A DNA stretch of 17,993 bases from the NCBI GenBank assembly GCA_030594675.1, contig JAUVES010000004.1:1-17993 (forward strand). The letters are read 5' to 3'. Position 1 is the stretch's first letter. Every line of letters starts with the position of its first letter. The notes under the pieces are model-generated. The model searched no databases. It was given only the letters and a program-made list of their open reading frames with translations, and had not been told where the DNA came from. Both the position numbers and the translations under genes were made by a program. Source of the DNA: Candidatus Nanohaloarchaea archaeon. GTDB lineage: Archaea > EX4484-52 > GLR71. This document shows, piece after piece, positions 13,890 to 17,993 of this stretch.

Positions 13890-14063
13890 GTGGTGAATGT
13901 TATTTCAAAACAAGAAAAATCAGGAATGCCGTCAAGCACGGCCGGTCTTGTAAGATATTTTGATGATTATAAGGAATCAATACAGATAAAGCCAGAGCAT
14001 GTTCTTGTCTTTGTCTCGCTTGTAATTGTTATTGAGCTTACGCTCAAGCATCTTGCAGGCTGA
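13890..14063 (+). CDS. secG: Preprotein translocase subunit Sec61-beta (SecG)
   Basis: The short tail-anchored subunit of the archaeal SecYEG/Sec61 channel. After a charged N-terminus (SKQEKS) comes the family signature GMPSSTAGLVRYFDDYKES, then IKPEHVLVFVSLVIVIELTL, where the hydrophobic stretch is the single membrane helix near the C-terminus. Length (57 aa) is normal for the family. The start is uncertain: in-frame GTGs lie at 13890 and 13893, with no ATG before the signature; the ATG at 13897 is out of frame. ATT 13902 lies at good distance from a GGTGA at 13892-13896. The gene is packed 16 bases behind the RNase P RNA, leaving almost no room for a promoter, so co-transcription followed by 3' processing of the RNA is plausible. 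Confidence 0.9.
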   Translation: MVNVISKQEKSGMPSSTAGLVRYFDDYKESIQIKPEHVLVFVSLVIVIELTLKHLAG

Positions 14064-14094
14064 ATTATTTATCTTTTCTGTGCAAAGTATTTGT

Positions 14095-14901
14095 ATGGCT
14101 GTAAAAATTGGTATAGCAGGGATACCTTTGTCTTCTAAAGGCTCTGACACTTCATTTGGTATCAAGCGGCTTAAGGAGCTTAATCTTGATATTATGGAAC
14201 TGCAGTTTTCAAGGAATATATATTTAAATGTAGACAGTGCTAAGAATGTTGCATCACTTTCTAGGTCACTTGGTGTTGATCTTACCTGTCATGCGTCATA
14301 TTTTATCAATCTTGCCTCACTTAAGAAGGAAGTTCAGTCTGCTAGTATTGGGAGGGTTGCTGATACTTTGAGGATTGCTGATATTCTTGGCTGCCGGCTT
14401 ATTGTTGTTCATGCAGGCTATTATTCTGGCAGGTCTCCTGATGAAGCTTTTGGCTTAATTAAGGAAAATATTGATAAGGTTGGTGAGATGTGTTCCTCTA
14501 AGGCGCTGATAGGTATTGAGACTATGGGTAAGCAAAAGTCTTTTGGAACTGTTGATGAGGTTATCGGGCTTTGCCAATCCTGTGAAAATGTATGCCCTGT
14601 TATTGATTTTGGACATATACATGCGCTTACTTCTGGAGGGCTGAAGATGGAGAAGGATTTTACTGATATCTTTTGCAGGTTTGAAAAAGAGGCTGGTCTT
14701 AAGCAGTTTCATGTGCATATGTCGTGCATGGAATATTCTGGTGGGAATGAAAAGAGGCATATGCCGCTTGATATTTATGATCCAGACTTTCGGCTGATGG
14801 CAAAATCGATAGTAGAGAATGGTTTTGACTGTTCTGTTGTATGTGAATCTCCGCGGCTTGAGAATGATGCTTTGCTTTTCAAAAGCTGGCTTGAAGGATA
14901 A
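14095..14901 (+). CDS. Endonuclease IV-like TIM-barrel protein
   Basis: A 268-residue xylose-isomerase-like TIM barrel of the endonuclease IV (AP endonuclease family 2) type. Endonuclease IV cuts DNA at abasic sites with three metal ions. Most of the metal ligands of the E. coli enzyme have counterparts: H66, H106, E142 (GIETMG), D171 and H174 (VIDFGHIHA), H206 or H208 (FHVHMS), H222 (EKRHMPL) and E251 (CESP). The aspartate that precedes the penultimate histidine in E. coli is replaced by Lys in EKRH, as I recall is common in archaeal homologues. A sugar-phosphate isomerase role is the alternative. ATG 14095 is chosen; the same frame is open further upstream but overlaps secG. An AT-rich TTATTTAT at about 14065-14072 fits a leaderless promoter. 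Confidence 0.82.
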   Translation: MAVKIGIAGIPLSSKGSDTSFGIKRLKELNLDIMELQFSRNIYLNVDSAKNVASLSRSLGVDLTCHASYFINLASLKKEVQSASIGRVADTLRIADILGCRLIVVHAGYYSGRSPDEAFGLIKENIDKVGEMCSSKALIGIETMGKQKSFGTVDEVIGLCQSCENVCPVIDFGHIHALTSGGLKMEKDFTDIFCRFEKEAGLKQFHVHMSCMEYSGGNEKRHMPLDIYDPDFRLMAKSIVENGFDCSVVCESPRLENDALLFKSWLEG

Positions 14902-14904
14902 ATC

Positions 14905-14912
14905 TTTAAAAA
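14905..14912 (+). promoter_or_regulatory. TATA-like box for tRNA-Arg
   Basis: TTTAAAAA begins four bases after the endonuclease IV-like stop codon and ends 24 bases before the first base of the tRNA, the expected archaeal distance. Confidence 0.5.
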
Positions 14913-14935
14913 GATGCTCTTTAAACTGTTTATGT

Positions 14936-15131
14936 GGGCTCGTAGCTCAGCTTGGATAGAGCATCGGACTTCTAATCCGAGGGTCGTGGGTTCAAATTCA
15001 AGGGGACTCCCCCGAGCGAGGCGACTGCCTCGAGGCGTACATGACATTCACACCTGCGGTGTGAAGTCATTGTTCATTATTGAATTTAATATGCGTCTGG
15101 GGTCTCTTTGATGAAAATCCCTCCGGGCTCA
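14936..15131 (+). tRNA. trnR: tRNA-Arg(UCU) with a T-loop intron
   Basis: The 5' part is a normal tRNA: acceptor GGGCTCG (14936-14942), TA, D-stem GCTC/GAGC with GG in the loop, anticodon stem TCGGA/TCCGA with loop CTTCTAA (anticodon TCT at 14971-14973), variable GGGTC, T-stem GTGGG (14986-14990) and T-loop starting TTCAAAT. The expected 3' T-stem and acceptor strands are not adjacent but appear at 15119-15130 as CCCTC and CGGGCTC, then discriminator A at 15131. The acceptor then pairs in all seven positions (five Watson-Crick, two G-U) and the T-stem in four of five (one T-T mismatch). Removing 14997-15117 restores a T-loop of TTCAAAT. No CCA is encoded. The anticodon reads AGA codons. A split or dead tRNA would be the alternatives. 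Confidence 0.88.
14997..15117 (+). other. 121-nt BHB intron in tRNA-Arg, position 59/60
   Basis: The junctions form a full bulge-helix-bulge. The T-stem is the exon helix. The central four pairs are TTCA (14991-14994) with TGAA (15112-15115). The two three-base bulges are both AAT (14995-14997 and 15116-15118). The intron stem is 13 unbroken pairs between 14998-15010 and 15099-15111, including three G-T pairs. Cutting after the second base of each bulge, the known rule for archaeal splicing endonuclease, gives an intron of 121 nt. Inside it are two strong hairpins: CGAGGC/GCCTCG (15017-15032), and a stem at 15041-15070 with CACACC/GGTGTG capped on ATGAC/GTCAT. Confidence 0.87.
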
Positions 15132-15136
15132 CTTTA

Positions 15137-15154
15137 GAACTTATCTGTAAGTTC
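15137..15154. other. Hairpin downstream of tRNA-Arg
   Basis: GAACTTA-TCTG-TAAGTTC forms a seven-pair stem six bases after the tRNA. It may help end the transcript or guide 3' trimming. The rest of the spacer up to 15292 holds a direct repeat of ATTCCAAATG (15159-15168 and 15194-15203) and no gene I can support. Confidence 0.35.
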
Positions 15155-15292
15155 ATATATTCCAAATGGTAATGATTTGAAGATCGTCATCTGATTCCAA
15201 ATGAGGATGTGAACACCAAATGAACCTGGAAAAGTATATTACAGATGGAATTTATGTAGTTTTTGCTGAAACTGAGCGTGAAAGAAATATTA

Positions 15293-15811
15293 TCAGATTC
15301 CTTTAAGTCTTTCTATAATGTATGATGATCTGGCAAGGCGTGCGCTGATGTTTGTTATATGCCCTGCCTTGAGGGCAGGGTTTATTGCGTTATTTTCCAG
15401 AAATTTCAGCATATTTACACTTTTGTCACTTTTTGATATTATTTCCTCGATATGGATCATGTTTAAAAAACCAGTTCCTAGGCGTCCTATTATGTTGAAC
15501 AGCGGGAGAAGTATTATGAAGCTGTACCATCTTTTTTTCAGAAACTCTGTCTTTGACTTGCATAAGGTATAGTCTGTGATGAGGTCTGCTGTGAATATGA
15601 ATATTACAATCTTATCTATAATCATTAGTATATTTTGCTGCGATGGTGTCAATGTTATTGAAAATTTTATGAAGATTGTAATAATTATTGTGAATATCAC
15701 CAAAGGCATTATATGGCCTGTTGTATTTTTTAAGATATGAATGTATCTTACGCTATGTTTTTTCTTTGCATTTTCCCTGATGTCATGTATCTTTTTTGGT
15801 GTTGCTTTCAT
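15293..15811 (-). CDS. Membrane protein, voltage-sensor (S1-S3)-like
   Basis: A 172-residue protein with a basic N-terminus, three hydrophobic helices (about residues 34-53, 61-80 and 95-113) and a basic amphipathic C-terminal region. The segment DKIVIFIFTADLITDY, then KTEFLKKRWYSFIILLPLF, resembles the S2-S3 region of ion-channel voltage-sensor domains (a D in the helix, then a basic linker, then W-x-x-x-I-x-LP). No pore helix or selectivity filter is present and no regular S4 arginine series is visible, so it is not a full channel. Voltage-sensor-like is a structural impression only. It starts one base after the stop of the DUF5658-like gene, so the two are almost certainly co-translated. 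Confidence 0.6.
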   Translation of the reverse strand: MKATPKKIHDIRENAKKKHSVRYIHILKNTTGHIMPLVIFTIIITIFIKFSITLTPSQQNILMIIDKIVIFIFTADLITDYTLCKSKTEFLKKRWYSFIILLPLFNIIGRLGTGFLNMIHIEEIISKSDKSVNMLKFLENNAINPALKAGHITNISARLARSSYIIERLKGI

Positions 15812-15812
15812 T

Positions 15813-16136
15813 TTATTCAGTCCTGTATTTTTTCATAACCAGATAGTTATGCAGTACGGTGTATGTATAGACAAGTGTGAATATGAAAATCAGAAAATTT
15901 GCTGCTAAGATATTTGTTTGATAAATATAGAAAAGAATAGTACCTAACATCCACAGATCAAATATTTTGAATAAGATAAAATCCCTGTTATCCAGTTTCA
16001 GAAAAAATCGTGCAATAGGATTCTCTTCTACATTAAAACCCTCCTTGTTTACAAGATCACATGTCTCGACTGTATCAATTGTCCATAAGACTGTAAGTAT
16101 TATGAATAAAAATATTGTTAGAATTGGAATTATCAT
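15813..16136 (-). CDS. DUF5658-like small membrane protein
   Basis: A 107-residue protein with three hydrophobic segments, about 4-22, 53-72 and 77-100. Between the first two is the signature DTVETCDLVNKEGF followed by EENPIARFFL (D-x2-[ET]T ... E-x-NPI), the pattern I associate with DUF5658, a membrane family of unknown function in archaea and bacteria. The start at 16136 has a minus-strand TATA-like palindrome CTATATATAG at 16158-16167, 22-31 bases upstream, suggesting a nearly leaderless transcript that carries this gene and the next. Confidence 0.65.
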   Translation of the reverse strand: MIIPILTIFLFIILTVLWTIDTVETCDLVNKEGFNVEENPIARFFLKLDNRDFILFKIFDLWMLGTILFYIYQTNILAANFLIFIFTLVYTYTVLHNYLVMKKYRTE

Positions 16137-16157
16137 GATATGTATTATAACCGAAAA

Positions 16158-16167
16158 CTATATATAG
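16158..16167 (-). promoter_or_regulatory. TATA box for the DUF5658-like gene pair
   Basis: CTATATATAG is palindromic. Its distance from the ATG at 16136 fits a minus-strand promoter for the two-gene unit 16136-15293, in the 57-base gap after the SpoIIM-family gene. Confidence 0.45.
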
Positions 16168-16193
16168 TAGTAAGGTGTTTTATGTTATATTTA

Positions 16194-16997
16194 TTATAAA
16201 ACAGGTGTTATATAAACTTCAATCATTGCGGCAATTACTACTATTATTGTTGAAATTGCTAATAATCTTGCAGAATCTTTTATTATCAGTTCCTGTTTGA
16301 GGTTTCTTATCAGACCGATTGATAATATTGCACCTGCGATTCCTGCTATGCAATATGCAGCTATTTCCGGTATGCCATGCAGTGCAATACTTGTGAGACC
16401 ATGGACAAGTGCGATGAGAAATGCTGTTATGGGGTGATATGCTATGAGATCTTTTCCTATGTTACCAATAAAAATACCTACAATTGCTGCGTTCCAACTT
16501 AATATGAAGATTGCTCCTGTGCCAAATATGAAAGATATGAAGAATGAAAGTGTCATAACTTTGAGATTATTTGCAGTAATACTTATGAAGTCATGATTTG
16601 AATTGAGGGCACCAAGCGCTTCTGTGGTCTCTATCTCTAGAGCAAACATGACTCCTGCCTGTTCTTCTGGAAGGAACATATACCAGAATGATGTTGCGAT
16701 TATTATTCCAAAGAAGAAGTAGGCGTATATTTTTAATATTGGACCGTGCCTGTCAAAGAATCCCAGAGATATTGACCTTTCTGTTTTTTCTTCCTGCAGC
16801 TCATCATCTTTTATTGCGCCAAATACTACAGGGACTATTGCTATTGTTGTCAGGAAGAGAAATACTACTGATGCTGAGGTTGGAAATATTATGTATGCAG
16901 ACCATATTGCAACAGATGATACTATAATGCTGTAGATAAGCATTTCCATAGGTTTTTTTTCAATCTGCCTGCTGGTCAATATCGCTTCCAGAACCAT
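16194..16997 (-). CDS. SpoIIM-family (DUF95) membrane protein
   Basis: A 267-residue polytopic protein of the stage II sporulation protein M family, which is widespread in archaea and non-sporulating bacteria. Family features are the central SWNAAIVGIFIGN stretch followed by a His-rich loop, ALVHGL and HGIPEIAAYCIAGIAGA (H-G-x2-E-I-x-A-x2-IAG), the hallmark of the family. About six hydrophobic helices are seen, with one long extracytoplasmic-type loop after the third. In Bacillus SpoIIM acts in the peptidoglycan-remodelling DMP complex; the archaeal role is not known, though many homologues sit near membrane or transport genes. It begins 14 bases after the AI-2E family gene, consistent with one operon. 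Confidence 0.85.
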   Translation of the reverse strand: MVLEAILTSRQIEKKPMEMLIYSIIVSSVAIWSAYIIFPTSASVVFLFLTTIAIVPVVFGAIKDDELQEEKTERSISLGFFDRHGPILKIYAYFFFGIIIATSFWYMFLPEEQAGVMFALEIETTEALGALNSNHDFISITANNLKVMTLSFFISFIFGTGAIFILSWNAAIVGIFIGNIGKDLIAYHPITAFLIALVHGLTSIALHGIPEIAAYCIAGIAGAILSIGLIRNLKQELIIKDSARLLAISTIIVVIAAMIEVYITPVL

Positions 16998-17011
16998 ATT
17001 ATTAATTGTTT

Positions 17012-17993
17012 TTATGTTGTTAATATAGTTTCATCATTTTTTGTTTCCAGCATGAATGAATATATTATTGATACACCTACTGCGATAATTATCGGGCCAA
17101 GTATGAATCCTATTACTCCAAAGGCAGCTCCTCCTCCAATGAAGCCAATCATTACAAGAAGCAGGTTCATCTTTTTTTCACTGGCGATTATCAGCGGTTT
17201 TGTTATCCAGTCCGGTATTGTGCTTACTATGAGCAGGTTGAGCATAAAGAAGGTTATAGCGCTCTGCGTGTCTCCACTGAAAAACATGAATATGCTTAAT
17301 GGTGTGTATATTATCCATGCACCTATTATTGGTATCAGTGTGAATATTGCTGTAGCTGTTGCAAGCAGTATAGGATATGGTATTGAGAAATATACAAAAA
17401 TTATATATGCGAGCCCGCCTGTAATTACGGCGTTTAAGAAAAGACCCATGAACAGATTGTTCAGTGAGAGGTCTATTTCATCGATGACCCTTTTTATGAA
17501 TTGCTTATGTGATTTGGGTATTGATTTTAGGATTGTATTCTCTAATGTTTTTCTGTCGCGTACGCCGTAGAATGCTATCATGAATGCTATTATGACCTGC
17601 AGAAGAATGTAACCTATGCCAAAGAGTATGTTTATCATAGTGTTTATTGTATATTTTATCTGTGATGAATATGTTTCAAGTTCATTTATATTTTCCATAT
17701 TTGGCCTGTCCAGAAACATCATTATCTTGTCATAGTGTATGTTACTGAGTATTTCTGCCTGCAGGTCTGATGTGTTTATGTTATACTGGGTTGAGAGAAA
17801 ATTTGATACTCTTGGGCTGCCCAGTATTGTAGATGTTTCAGCTATTCCAACTGTTATGAATTGTATGCTGAAAAAAGCAGTTATCAGTATTACAAATGTG
17901 ATGGTTATTGCTATTGGAATTGTCTTGTTTTTTATGAATTTTTCAAGAGTTATGTAGATAGGTTTTGTAACATATATTATGAAAAGACCGATG
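17012..17993 (-). CDS. AI-2E/PerM-family transporter, 5' end outside window
   Basis: The frame is open to the right edge: translation of the reverse strand continues upstream from the internal ATG at 17722 to base 17993, so the true start lies outside the window. About 326 residues are visible. The N-terminal part has the usual K-P-x-Y ... L-E-K-x-I-K-N-K approach to a membrane helix. The C-terminal domain has the family core: VRDRKTLENTILKSIP, LNNLFMGLFLNAVITGG, a long hydrophobic helix with PIIGAWIIYTP, DWITKPLIIA, and GFIGGGAAFGVIGFILGPII. These uncharacterised eight-helix proteins are annotated as AI-2 exporters or Na+/H+ antiporters; the substrate here is unknown. The SpoIIM-family gene follows after 14 bases. 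Confidence 0.88.
   Translation of the reverse strand, partial: IGLFIIYVTKPIYITLEKFIKNKTIPIAITITFVILITAFFSIQFITVGIAETSTILGSPRVSNFLSTQYNINTSDLQAEILSNIHYDKIMMFLDRPNMENINELETYSSQIKYTINTMINILFGIGYILLQVIIAFMIAFYGVRDRKTLENTILKSIPKSHKQFIKRVIDEIDLSLNNLFMGLFLNAVITGGLAYIIFVYFSIPYPILLATATAIFTLIPIIGAWIIYTPLSIFMFFSGDTQSAITFFMLNLLIVSTIPDWITKPLIIASEKKMNLLLVMIGFIGGGAAFGVIGFILGPIIIAVGVSIIYSFMLETKNDETILTT

Noticed and set aside
15011..15020. CCCGAGC directly after the T-loop as the tRNA 3' end
   Set aside because: It pairs with only five acceptor bases and leaves the T-stem unpaired. The strands at 15119-15130 close both stems and come with a complete BHB.
15165..15230. C/D box guide RNA downstream of the tRNA
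   Set aside because: AATGATT and ATGAGGA resemble C and C' boxes and one CTGA is present, but no acceptable terminal D box follows at the right distance.
15220..15306. 28-codon ORF on the plus strand ending over the membrane gene
   Set aside because: Only a GAGGATG upstream supports it; it overlaps the convergent gene by 14 bases and its peptide matches nothing, so chance is likely.
17404..17413. CGAGCCCG as a possible 3' half of a split tRNA
   Set aside because: It lies inside the AI-2E family coding region, has no T-arm before it, and the nearby intron solution explains the tRNA fully.

Overview
The window suggests a low-GC archaeon. The archaeal marks are an archaeal-type RNase P RNA, a Sec61-beta/SecG subunit, a geranylgeranyl-type prenyl synthase, an AbrB-PhoU regulator, TATA-box promoters with short or absent leaders, a tRNA with no encoded CCA, and a bulge-helix-bulge tRNA intron. 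A DPANN-like lineage (for example a Woesearchaeota relative) is a guess from overall flavour and is not proven by anything here.

Left part (1-9499): an AT-rich, possibly 5'-partial unknown gene, a second unknown gene, a tiny two-helix membrane protein on the minus strand, then one very large gene (2018-9499, 2493 codons). It encodes an almost entirely helical coiled-coil protein built from about 23 repeats, usually 104 residues apart, and ending in a small globular domain that resembles DUF5752. Six central copies are near-identical 312-base tandem repeats.

Middle (9505-13511): on the minus strand an AbrB-PhoU phosphate-type regulator lies upstream of a polyprenyl (GGPP-type) synthase. On the plus strand three genes form an apparent operon: a small winged-helix-like protein, an AAA_28/NadR-like P-loop NTPase and a CYTH triphosphate-tunnel protein. 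The last two look like the two halves of TTD14-type AAA_28+CYTH proteins.

RNA and information-processing block (13520-15131): a structured leader, the RNase P RNA gene, Sec61-beta packed directly behind it, an endonuclease IV-like TIM-barrel protein, and tRNA-Arg(UCU). The tRNA looks broken in its T-arm. It can be completed if a 121-nt intron is removed between positions 59 and 60; both splice sites sit in a complete bulge-helix-bulge structure.

Right part (15293-17993, minus strand): a membrane-protein cluster read right to left: AI-2E/PerM-family transporter (partial, runs off the window), SpoIIM-family (DUF95) protein, DUF5658-like protein and a voltage-sensor-like three-helix protein. 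The last two are separated by one base.

The most notable items are the T-loop intron of tRNA-Arg, the giant repeat protein whose repeat spacings mostly differ by coiled-coil periods (7, 11, 14, 18 residues), and the split AAA_28/CYTH pair.
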